Shown piece by piece: positions 46,225-56,684 of a stretch of DNA of 64,000 nt. How positions within the stretch are numbered: the first letter of the stretch is position 1; each line of letters begins with the position of its first letter. A program made the translations under genes and the position numbers. The stretch is from NCBI GenBank assembly GCA_943736015.1, contig OX031072.1, forward strand, positions 7,963,501-8,027,500. Direction: 5' to 3'. The DNA comes from Tridacna crocea (taxonomy: Eukaryota; Mollusca; Bivalvia; Cardiida; Cardiidae). Below the pieces are notes generated by a model. The model ran no database searches, was not told where the DNA came from, and was given only the letters and a program-made list of their open reading frames with translations.

Positions 46225-48214
46225 AGCCCACCTGAGCACAAAGTGCTCACACCTGAGCACAAAGTGCTCAAAGTGAGCTATTGTGATGGTGCTGTGCCCG
46301 TCAACTTTTTACCTTGTGTACGCTCTAGATGCCACATTTTTCGTCCCATACTCATGAAACTTGCTTAGAATGTTTGCCTTGATAAAATCTCGGACGAGTT
46401 CAAAATTTGGTCATGTCGGTCCAAAAACTAGGTCACCAGGTCAAATCTTAGAAATACTTAGTGTACACTCTAGATGCCACATTTTCAGTCCGATACCCAT
46501 GAAACTTGGTCAAAATGTTTGCCTCGATTATCTCTTGGACTGGTTTGAAAATGGTCATGTCGGGTAAAAAACTAGGTCACTAGGTCAAATCTTACAAATA
46601 CCTTGTGTACGCTCTAGAGGCCACATTTTCAGTCCGATACTCATGAAACTTGGTCAGAATGTTTGCCTCTATGATATCTCGGATGAGTGTGAAAATGGGT
46701 CATGTCAGGTCAAAAACTAGGTCACTAAGTCAAATCTTAGTAAAACCTTGTCTACTCTCTAGAGGCAACATTTTCAGTCCAAAACTCTTGAAGGTTCGTC
46801 AGAATGTTTGTCTTTATGATTTCTCGGATGAGTGTGAAAATGCGTCATGTTGGATCAAAAACCATGTCACCTGGTCAAATGTTAGAAAAACCTTTTGTAC
46901 ACTCTAGAGGCCACATTTTCAGTCAAAACTCTTGGAAGTTGATCAGAATGATTTCTCGGTCGAGTTTAAAAATGGGTAATGTTGGGTCAAAAGCTAGGTT
47001 ACCACGTCAAATCTCAGAAAAAAAAAGTTGTATGTATACACTCTGGATGCTACATTTTCAGTCTTAACACTCTTGAAAATTGGTCCGAATGTTTGCCTTG
47101 ATAATATCTTGCATGAGTTTGAAAATGGGTTATGTTGGGTCAAAAACTAGGTCAATAGATCAAATTTTATAAAAACCTTGTGTATGCTCTGGAGGACACA
47201 TTTTCAGTCTGATACTCCTGAAATTTGTTCATAATATTTGTCTTGGTGATACATTGAATTAGTTTGAAAATGGATCATGTGGAGTCAAAAACTAGGTTAT
47301 TGGATCAAATATTAGAAGAACCTTGTGTACACTCTAGAGGCCACATTTTCTGCCTGCAACTATTCAAACTTGGTCAGAATGTTTGTTTTGGTGATGTCTC
47401 GAAAGAGTTTGATTGGACTAGGTCACTTGGTCAAATCTTAGAAAAACCTTTTGTACGCTGTAGAGGCCACATTTTCAGTCCAATACTCATGAAACTTGGT
47501 CAGGATGTTTTGTCTTATTGATATCTCAAAGGTGTTTGATAATGGGTAATTTCACTCTCTTGCACTCCGATCATTCACATTCTTCTCTGTAATGGGCTCA
47601 GAAAATAGTCCGTCATTATGTGATATTTTAGTCACATGACCAGAACTTAAAATTGCGAGACAAATGCCGATGAAAAAAAGACCGATGTCGATTGTTTGTA
47701 TGCTGTTCAAACAGCATATGGTCAAACAGACTTAGTGGTTGGAAAGGTGAAAAAAAAGTTGGGGGGTTCTGAAAAGATTAAATGTCTTTTAACCGACGAT
47801 AACTTGTATTTTAATCTTACAAACTTAGAGCCATCGGCGTGTGAAAACTGTTATTCATGGGCGCAGTTATTTTTGTTAAAATTGGCGTAAGATTCTGATC
47901 AGTGAACAAGCTTGAAAAAAAATAGTTCCATCGTACACAGGTAAACTCATCAGTTTGGATGCGCCTATAATGTATCCAGAATCGAATTTCCTTTGTCTAC
48001 TACATTAACAAAACATGTTTTTCTTGGTTTGACAAGATTCTTGTCATTTAGCCCATTGCAGAGATGTATGGTGAGAGTAACGAACGACAACTCTGCTCGG
48101 AGATTGGGGTGATGTCTGATAAAAAACTATGTCACCGGGAAACTAGATTGAAAATGGTTCATGTTTGGTCAAAAGACTCGGGTGAGCGATTTCAGGGCCA
48201 TCATGGCCCTCTTG
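46225..48214 (+). mobile_element. Helitron-like tandem-unit element (130-bp units) with empty site
   Basis: Starts after TTTT with AGCCCACCTGAGCACAAAG, including a doubled CACCTGAGCACAAAGTGCTC. About nine units of ~130-145 bp follow (landmarks CTCTAGAGGCCACATTTTCA, CATGAAACTTGGTCAGAATG, TCAAAAACTAGGTCAC). A unique stretch lies at 47540-48060. It ends at GGGCCATCATGGCCC then TCTTG. Because the interrupted repeat has an intact copy at 10.7 kb, both ends are defined to within a base or two. Confidence 0.85.
47560..48055 (+). other. Non-repeat insert with a 64-codon frame inside the element
   Basis: This stretch interrupts the tandem-unit organisation and is not similar to other copies here. It holds a + frame (47696-47890) beginning MYAVQTAYGQTDLVVG and including the ENCYSWAQ segment. 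I do not recognise the protein. It could be captured host sequence, as Helitrons are known to do, an unrelated insertion, or chance. Confidence 0.3.
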
Positions 48215-48265
48215 CTAATTTGGTGAGATGTGAAAAATCTAAGTTCCCACCGTTTTTTTTTACAA

Positions 48266-49479
48266 ATAAAACACAAACAGAGACAGGCTAAAGGTCATCC
48301 AATTAATTAAGGTTGAACAATACCCATTAAAGGAAATATTTACCATGAAAAATGCTGATGTGAGTGAAAATACAAGAACTTGATGTTGGTAGATCTGTTG
48401 TACCATTTATTGTTTTTAAAGGCGAAAAACTGGCAACATCAGTAACGGCTGATGATGACTTCTTTACACAAATATGGAGTGTAGTGAGTTTATCACTCTG
48501 AAGTGTTTACAACTATAAACTTAGATGATAGTGTGTTTCTGAGATTGGTTTCATTGTATTGTAAAAAACATACAAGTAACGATAGTGCTATATTCATTTT
48601 TTTTTTTTGTTTTTTTTTTTGTTTTGTTTTTTATTTGTCATAGGTATGTGCTGTCCAATTTGTAATTTGTATTGCTATGAAAAAAGTAGATTTTTTACGC
48701 AAATCCAAACTTAAATTATCTGTTTACTCTGATAATAACCATTTTAACAAGCAAAGGTTTACCCTTGGGTAGGTTTATATAAAACATTTTCTATGCTCAA
48801 CTGGCTTTAGCGCGAAGTTTTAAAATTATACTGAACTGTACTAGCTTGCAGGTTAATTTGACATGATTTAGGTTGTCAGCCTTGTCTATTGTGATGAATC
48901 AAACTTTCGACACTCGTTGCTTAAACTTTTGTCACAGGATATGTGTGCAAGCAGTATAGGTTTTTGTGACCGGACTATGTTATCATTAAATCCAGACATG
49001 TATAAGCTTGCTTTGTAGAACAGTTTTTGGAAATTGCTCGAATCTTGGTGAAGGGTTGTGGGCATCAAAAGTCTTAGCAATAAACGGCTATAATCCAGTT
49101 GCTCATCCAGTGCAGGAGTGAATTTTGGCCTGTATCACACCAGGTTTTCGCACAGTTGAAGGTACCTACCTAACTAAATACCCCCTGACGCACAGCTTCC
49201 CACGAGGAAACATGCTTGCATTCTATTAAACAGATTGGCGGGCCAGAAACTCTGAATTCTTGTGTAAACAAGAAATACCGAAAAAGATGGCGAAAGAATT
49301 TGGTGTATGCGAGTGCATTAGTGTATACGTTTGTCCGGATTTGTCCAGACTAGAACTTCTACATTTATGTTTTGATTTCAAAATAATTCGACAAAGTTGT
49401 TCTCCTTCCTTAGAAGAAATGCCAGTAACACTGGCTTGTCAATTTTTTCGAGTTATTCCCCTTTGATTATTATTTCAGT
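48266..49479. other. Gene-free stretch
   Basis: Mostly AT-rich, with a long poly-T tract at 48599-48632. No gene recognised. The + frame 49260-49466 has no known domain. Confidence 0.35.
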
Positions 49480-49765
49480 TTAAAACTGTGTCCGGTCTAT
49501 AACTCAAAAAAAAAAAACTCTTACGATACTTCGATAAATTTTACACGTTTACAGAGCACCGTGAGACAGAGTGTCATGCACAAGAACTGTTGCTCTCGAC
49601 TATTCTTCAAGCTTTTCCCCTTTGCTTATTTTCCTTACTCATTTTACATACACGCTCTATAACTCAAAAAACCTTATAAGATATTTTGATAAGACTTTGC
49701 ACATTTGTAGAGTACCATGAGATGAAGTTTCATGCACAAAAACCGTAACTCTTGCTTGCCTATCT
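49480..49765 (+). repeat. Two tandem ~165-bp units
   Basis: GTCTATAACTCAAAAAAAA, GATACTTCGATAAATTTTAC, ACCGTGAGACAGAGTGTCAT and GCACAAGAACTGT recur as GCTCTATAACTCAAAAAACC, GATATTTTGATAAGACTTTG, ACCATGAGATGAAGTTTCAT and GCACAAAAACCGT. A relic is at 14225-14345. The family is unnamed. Confidence 0.65.
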
Positions 49766-49768
49766 TTT

Positions 49769-51624
49769 AGATCACCTTAGCACAAAGTGCTAAAGGGGAG
49801 CTATTGTGATCGCCCTATGTCCGTCGTCCTTCAACAATTTCTTTAAACATCTGCTTCTCCTAAACCACTGGACCAATCTTGGTGGAATTTGGCAGGGATG
49901 TTCCTTGGGTGTAGCTCTACCAAAATTCTTCAAAGAATTGAATTCCACCCATAACTCTGGTTGCCATGGCAACAGAAAGGAAAAAAATACAAAATCTTTC
50001 TTCTCTGAAACTAGAAGGCGTAGAGCTTTGATATTTGACGTGATCTCCTAGTGGACCTCTACCAAGTTTGTTTAAATAATGCCTTAGGGTCAAAACTGGC
50101 CCCACCCCAGGGGTCACAAGCTTGAGCATAGGAACAAAGAAGGAAAAGTTTAGAAACCTTCTCCTCTAAAATTTGAAGGCGAAGAGCTTTGATATATGGT
50201 ATGTAGCATCTCCTAGTGGACCTCTACCAAGTTTGTTCAAAAGATGCACCTGGGGTCAAAACTGGCCCCACCCCGTGGGGGGGGGGGGTCACAAGTTTGA
50301 GCGTAGGAACAAAGAAGGGAAACTTTAAAAATCTTCTCTTCTGAGACTAGGATGCGTAGATCTTTGGTATGTGGCTAAACTGGCCCCACCCCGAGGGTCA
50401 CAAGTTTGAGCATAGGCACAAAAGAAGGAAAACTTCGAAAATATTCTCCTCTAAAACTTGAAGGCATAGAGCTTTTATATTTGGTATGTAGCATCTCCCA
50501 GTAGACCTCTACCAAATGTTCAAATGGTGCCCCTGGGTCAAAACTGACCCGCCCAGCGGGTCACAAGTTTGAGCATAGGAACAAAGTAGGAAAACTTTAA
50601 AAATCTTCTCCTCTGAAACTAGAAAGCGTAGAGCTTTGATATTTGGTATGTGGCATTTCCTAGTGGACCTCTACCAAGTTTATTCAAATGATGTCTCTTG
50701 GCTCAAAACTGGCCCCACCCTGGGGGACACAAGTTTGAGCATAGGAACGAAGAGGAAAACTTTAAAAATCTTCTCCTCTGAAACTTGAAGACGTAGAGCT
50801 TTGATATTTGGTAAGTAGCATCTCCTAGTGGACTTCTACCAAGTTTGTTCATATTATGCCCTTGGGGTCAAAACCCCGCACCGGGGGTCACAAGTACGAA
50901 CATACACTGTAGGAACAAAGAAAGACAATTTTAAAATTCTTCTCTAAAACTAGAAGGCATAGAGCTGTGATATTTGGCATGAAGCAATTCCTAGTGGATC
51001 TCTACCAAGTTTGTTCATATTATGCCCTTGGGGTCAAAACTGGCCGTGCCCCCGGGGGGGGGGGGGTTTACAGGTTCGAACATGGCAAAACATGATATTT
51101 GGCATGAAGCAATTCCTAGTGGACCTCTACCAAGTTTGGTCATATGATGTCCCTGGCGTTAAAACTGGCCATGCCCCGGAGGTCACAGGTTGGAACATAG
51201 GAACAAAGAAGGAAAATTTTAAATTTCTTTTTCTCTTAAACGGGAAGGTGTAGAGCTTTGATACTTGGTATGTAGCATCTTTGAGTGGACCTTTACCAAG
51301 TTTGTTCCAAGGATTCTGCTTTGGTTAAAACTGACCCAGCCCCGGGGACCACAAATTCGAACATAGGACAAAGAAGGAAAATTTAAAATTCTTCTTTGAA
51401 ACTGTAAGGTGTAGGGTTTTGATATTTGATTGCCCTATGTCCGGCGTCTGTCGCCCGTCAACAATTTCTTTAAACATCTACCTTTCCTTACCCACTGGGC
51501 CAATCTTGATGAAACTTGGTAGGGATGTTCCTTGGGTGAAGCTGTACCAAAATTGCTCAAAGAATTGAATTTCACTCATAAGGTATAGTCTAAGGTGAGC
51601 GTTCCAGGGCCAATGGCCCTCTTG
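49769..51624 (+). mobile_element. Helitron-like tandem-unit element, full length
   Basis: The 5' hairpin AGATCACCTTAGCACAAAGT and GCTAAAGGGGAGC follows a CTTTT tract. About nine units of ~165 bp carry the CCTAGTGGACCTCTACCAAG and GGCCCC landmarks. The 3' hairpin is GGGCCAATGGCCC plus TCTTG. Runs of 9-11 G interrupt two units (50277-50288 and 51054-51066). Confidence 0.75.
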
Positions 51625-51629
51625 TTTTT

Positions 51630-52054
51630 ATACCCCCGCAAACGAAGTTTGTGGGGGGGGGGTATACTGGAATCAGCCTGTGGGCCGGGCGGTCGGTCTG
51701 TCCGCAAATTTTTTTTCCGGACAACTCCTCCTACAGTTTCAATCCAGTTCGCTTGATACTTGGCAGAAGTGTCTTTTAGGAGCTGTAAATGTGCAAGACA
51801 CACATTTTGTAAAAATTCAATCAAGAATTACTGAGTTATTGCCCCTGATTTGACTGAAAAACGCTTGTCCGGACAACTCCTTCTACAGTTTCTGTCTGAT
51901 TCACTTTAAACTTGGCAAAAGTGTTCATTAGGAGTTGTAGATATGCAAGTCCCAACTTTCGTGAAAATTCTATGAAGAATTCATAAGTTATTGCCCCTGT
52001 GACATTGAATATAGGGGCGGGGGTATTTATCACCTTTAGTGATAGTTATTCTAG
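51630..52054 (+). mobile_element. Helitron-like element ending in hairpin plus CTAG
   Basis: The 5' hairpin ACCCCCGCAAACGAAGTTTG then TGGGGG directly follows the previous element's TCTTG and a T run. Two internal near-repeats contain GACAACTCCT.CTACAGTTTC. The 3' end has the hairpin ATCACCTTTAGTGAT followed by AGTTATTCTAG and a T tract. A short 3' hairpin a few bases before CTAG is the classic Helitron 3' end. 425 bp, non-autonomous. Confidence 0.6.
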
Positions 52055-52871
52055 TTTTTTTTTGGTTGTTGTTGTTTAAAAACATTAACAAAGTAGAATT
52101 TCCTTTCTGAGTGCCCCATTTCAATGAAAACTGACGTCACTTGGAAATGACGTCACTGAAACCTTGGTAATTCGTGCTAAATAGTGCAGCTTGGCGCATA
52201 ATCTTGATTTCAATCTTGATCGACGCCGTCATTTTGGATGTTTCGTTGATAGTGTGGTCATGTATCGTCATAGTCTTTACACTGAGTATACATTGCTAAG
52301 GAATATCCATTATTTTCAATAAAGTAGGATTTTTTAGATATTATGTTGGTACTTAGGATTGATATGCAAATTATGCTCCATACTGTAGGCCTACGTTCTG
52401 GCTAAGGTGAAGGTCAAGTAGTAAATGAAGAAAAGCTATGATCAAACCTCTGAGTGGGACTTGGCTGAATATTATAATCATAGGACCATCGTTGCCCTCC
52501 TTTGAATCTTTAGTCTACTAAGCGCGACTCACGGACCTTTAGCGAACAGTTTAGATCAAGATCAGACTGTAGTTCTGAAGCTTTAAAATTTCAGACCTTG
52601 GGACTCACTGCTCTTCGAGCATCCCTGGTGATTAGAATGATATATGCAACACTCGAAAGTGATACAAGATAATTTTATTTTGAAAGAGATTGATTGTTTC
52701 AAATGAAACATGCTTTTCTTCAAGAAAACATGACCTTTGTGGATATGATCCGTCGATTTCCATACCCTTGCTTGAAAATATGTTCACTGTGAATTTGAAC
52801 CGTACATGCATTTCCTTTCCCCTTATGTAAAAAGCGGTTATTTATGCGTTTAGCATTTAAAGATTCAACGT
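52055..52871. other. Gene-free stretch with one MITE relic
   Basis: GTTTAGATCAAGATCAGACTG and TAAGCGCGACTCACGGACC at about 52515-52585 belong to the family seen whole at 61402-61833. Nothing else recognised. Confidence 0.4.
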
Positions 52872-53070
52872 GACTATTTACCCAACCGTCGTGTACATTT
52901 ACGTACTGAAGAAAATTCATATTGCGAGGCCGACTGTCGTGTACTCAATGAAGGAAAACTTGTTAGGTGCCCGACGGTCGTGCCCGGACTGATGAAATAT
53001 CGTGTTTGGGGGCACGACTTACTTTCCGATTTCTTCATTCAGTACACGATGCGGTCGTGTCCGCACTGAC

Positions 53071-53826
53071 AGGCCTCCTAGTGAAACCTTTAAAACCTTT
53101 AAAAACCTTTAATTTCAGAGCAAACCTTTAAAACCTTTACATTTCCCCAGAAAACCTTTAAAATGCCAAAATAGCCTGTAATTCTCACTCAAAACCTTTA
53201 TATTTGCTCTGACTAGTTGCTGTGCTAGCTTAAAGCAAGTAACGGATTTTGTTCTGCATTTTCCCTTCTTTTATGTGTAGTTAAACAATGCTGCTTTTGT
53301 TTCTTTCATCTTGAGTTTTTCAGAATGCTGTTGTGTTCACCAGACTACCATGCAGTAGCTGTTTGCAGTAGTGCACTCACTTGGAAAATGATTGGGTGAT
53401 TATAACAAATGCCAAGTTCTACTGATTGTGACAAGTTGAATAAAGAAAGAAAAAAAAAAATTCAGGTCTGGTGAGATGTTTGCACTACTGTAATGATGGA
53501 CAAGGTTTAGTGAAGCTACAGCATTCTGAACAAAGGTGATGTAGATCCTACACTGTAAAACAGGAGCTATGTATGATATAAATATGCAGAGAAAATAGGT
53601 ATACACATTAAATAAGGTATGTATTATATTGCATAATTCAAACAGTATAATTATAACATCAAAAAATGACTGGTATGACTGGGTTTGATAAAGAAATGAG
53701 AACTTCGACGAAAATAGCCTTTATTTACTCTTTATTTTTTCATATTTTACACTAAAAGGCCTTTATTTTCATACATTGGAGCCTTTATAAAAACCTTTAT
53801 TTTTGTTTTGGCCTGCTAGGAGGCCT
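53071..53826. mobile_element. hAT-like non-autonomous element with empty site
   Basis: The ends AGGCCTCCTAG and CTAGGAGGCCT are a perfect 11-bp inverted repeat. The flanks GCACTGAC (53063-53070) and GCACTGAA (53827-53834) form an 8-bp duplication with one mismatch. The opposite arm of the host element reads straight through this site near 55815-55830. Sub-terminal AACCTTTA repeats crowd both ends. 756 bp, no transposase. Confidence 0.85.
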
Positions 53827-54708
53827 GCACTGAAGAATCTGACTCTTACGTACACTGTGTAAATGGTTTAGGCCAAAACGCGGAATGGCATGTGAACAGG
53901 CACGGCGTAGACGGTCTCAGTGGAGCTATTGATTCAAGACTTGAAGACAATGTCTCCGCAGCGCCTCTTGCCTAGCCTAGCGACCTTACAACACAATATA
54001 AATTGAAAATCCGTATGTACAAGTTTCTTTACTGCCAGTTTTATAGCTTGGAAGTTATGGCCTGAACAAAAATTCAAAGTGAAAAGTTGGCTATTTCAGA
54101 AATCAAAGGTAGATAATTTTAGAACGCAAACAGCGATCCAAATTTTGAGTCACACGCACAACTAAACATCATGGAGATATCGCTGTGGCAAGTTTCAAAT
54201 AAATCTAATCCGACGGTCCCTAGAAAGAGCGAAAACCACGTAATGACCGAAAAAAGCTGGGAACCGCCGAAAAAAGCCGGAAAACACTCAAAATTTGCCA
54301 AAATATTTACTGAATGGGGATTGTGGTCAAAGGATTGGTTGGTATGTGCACTAGGAGTATTGGAGGAGGGAAATTTTCAGCTTTACTGCCCGAAAACAAC
54401 TTTTATTCTCCGAAAAGTAGCATTGTTGCTACCTCAATTTTTCTCAATTTTATGTCCAAACAACTTTCATAAAGCACAAAAACTTCAGAAAAACAACAAT
54501 ATATGAAGTGGGTGGACGGATATCGTTCGGTTCGAGTTATATATTCCTTACAGGTTACCCTTTATATTCATGAAACTACCTAATAAACTTTATGCCGGAA
54601 AACACCACTGATGATAGCTCATCTGCTCTAGTACTCCGTATCGCAGAAAACCACTTTTATACGCCAAAAAACGCGATTAATTGATGAAACATCAGATCTA
54701 ATTCTATA

Positions 54709-54797
54709 GAGGATATTTGTTTTTTTTTTTTCGGTGAAAGATCGAAATTTATTTCATCGAGTGGACACCATCGGTAATATTTTCACGAGTGGCGCAC
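54709..54797. repeat. Half copy of the 157-bp palindrome
   Basis: Matches 5774-5857 (ATAGAGGATATTTGTTTT through TTTTCACGAGTGGCGCA) and then runs into an (AT)n/(GT)n stretch instead of the second arm. Confidence 0.75.
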
Positions 54798-56012
54798 ATA
54801 TATATATGTGTGTGTGAGAGATAAACTAGATCTATAGATTTTTTCTACCATTGACTGTGTTCAAATCGGTTTGACATGCTCTGGAGCGCAGCCGACTTTC
54901 GCAAAAACTATAAATGCATCCGTTTTTACATGGATCATGTCTGGTGTCCCTTTCACCATTACTCCCAAAACCTTCTAAAATTCAACACCATTCCCAAAGG
55001 CAGAATCAAAAGGTTATTATGCAAACTGTTGGTATTTACCTGCGTTTTTCGGCGTTTTTCGGTCATTCTAGGGACCCTAATTCAGTGTTTCAGCCGGGAT
55101 GTGCCCTTGCGGGATTCCCGAAAATAAGTAACGATTCCCGCCCAAATGAAAGAAGAATAACCGACTTTTTCACAAGCCCAAATGAAAGTGAAGAGGTAGG
55201 GCCATCAAATACTGGAAAAAAGTAATAGGATCACAAACTGCAGCTGATCGAAAGCCTGATTAACCTGGAGATGTATGAAATGCCCCAACGGCAAAAAGAA
55301 ACAATGATTTTAAGTTGTTTGACTTCGGCAAAGCTCCATAGAAAGTCCCCCTTGGAGAAGAACTTTATAAGCCTATGCTTTCGTTCTAATCCTTTTCTTC
55401 AGTTTGCTTGTCATAAGATTGTATTTCATTTTCTCTTGTAAATTTGTACTGTTGAATAAAATATGTTTAAACTAAGTCCCCCTTGCTCAAAATGATTGGG
55501 CCCTGTTTAGGATTTCAGGGGGCCAACTGGCCCCTTTTATCAAAGCTGGCTGAAACACTGCTAATTCCGATGGAAACTGTAGGAGGAGTTGCGCACTCAA
55601 GAAGGGACAGACGGACGACCGGATGTATAACACAATACAACCCTTCGGTCGTATAGAAAAAGAATGCCAGCTACGCCTGTGCATTTGTTCTGTGACACCC
55701 TGTATAAATGACTATTGCCCTGTGCTTCACCGAGACCATCTACGCCGTGCCGGTTCACATACCATTCCGCGTTTTGACCCAACCCATTTACACAGTGTAC
55801 GTAAGAGTCAGATTCTTCAGTGCGGACACGACTTCGCCGTGTACTGGATGAAGAATTCTGAAATAGCGCGCACGTAAGTCGTGCCTTCAAGACGATATTT
55901 CATCAGTCCGGGCACGACTTAGGGCACCCAACAAGTTTTCCTTCATTGAGTACACGACAGTTGTCCTCGCAGTATGAATTTTCTTCACTGTGTACACGAC
56001 GGTCTGGTAAAT

Positions 56013-56684
56013 ATCATCGGCCTTTTAGATTACAGAAAAAATCTCTTTCTTCGTCCACCCAGTCTTGAAGTTGTGTTTCTTTTCGATATAGTATGGTTAT
56101 ACTTTACTCTTCGTCAGACGATAATTTTTGGACGTGCGAAAATTGTGATCATTTTCAGACAAAACATCCGATTCAAATGTTTAGATTTATATCCCGTTGT
56201 GTTAGAAAGCATCGTAGGAAAAGGAGAAAATGGTGGTTAAGCAGCATTTTCTACTTTTCCAACGACGTTTTCAAAAGCGTTCTTTCGCTGGGTCGAATAA
56301 ACTGGGGATCGTGTGGTAAAAGATTGATGGGACCTCGATATTTTGGTATGTAGATCACATTATATTGAACTTGGCACGAGACGCCAGCGTTTTTCCGGGC
56401 TTCTACACAATCCCGATCTTGACGTATAGAACAAAGTGCTCATTCGGGTGAGACTTGCGTATTAAATACTTGTCAGTAATATAATCTAAAAGTTGACATA
56501 CTTGTGAGCAATACGATTCTAACTAAGTATGATGAATATGTAATCGGAAAAAAAAAACGGATCTGATGTTTGTGGGGAAAAAATGGAAAACGTGCTTGAA
56601 GAGGTATGTGGAATTTTCGTCACTTCTTAAACTTTTCAAAGTTCAAATGGTGCGAAAATCTTTTTTTTTTTTTTGTCACTTTTT
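56013..56684. other. Stretch with a degenerate piggyBac-like MITE
   Basis: At 56110-56325 ACGATAATTTTTGGACG, AGGAAAAGGAGAAAATGGTG and GCAGCATTTTCTACTTTTCC mark a diverged MITE ending near GATCGTGTGGTAAAAG. The rest is unassigned. Confidence 0.45.

Larger units (their letters stand above)
45716..48265 (+). repeat. 550-bp interspersed repeat split by a 2-kb element
   Basis: 45716-46224 and 48215-48265 align in order to 10237-10790. The break falls in the T tract that corresponds to 10748/10749. No duplicated target sequence is visible at the junction. Confidence 0.7.
52872..56012. mobile_element. 3.1-kb element with ~300-bp inverted arms
   Basis: The left arm (52872-53070 plus 53835-53940) and right arm (55725-56012) are inverted copies. 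Shared text includes CCGTCGTGTAC, GAAGAAAATTCATA, GTACTCAATGAAGGAAAAC and ACGCGGAATGG. Each arm repeats a ~50-bp motif (GTCGTG then about 8 nt then ACTGAWGAA). The interior (53945-55620) has inverted GGTCCCTAGA / TCTAGGGACC segments near 54212 and 55066 rich in CCGAAAAAA, and a half palindrome. No transposase was recognised. The left arm is interrupted by a hAT-like insertion. The family is not known to me. Confidence 0.6.

Noticed and set aside
50277-51066. Runs of 9-11 G as G-quadruplex regulators
   Set aside because: They sit at the same point of tandem units (GGGGTCACAAG) and look like slippage expansions of that unit; sequencing error is also possible.
53832-53980. Frame shared by both arms of the 3.1-kb element as a conserved protein exon
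   Set aside because: The region is an inverted repeat, so similarity follows from duplication. No known domain, and stops close in both copies. Kept only as a note in the findings.
54171-54506. 111-codon + frame rich in Lys and Pro
   Set aside because: It lies inside a repetitive CCGAAAAAA-rich interior that also occurs inverted near 55.03 kb, and no domain is visible.
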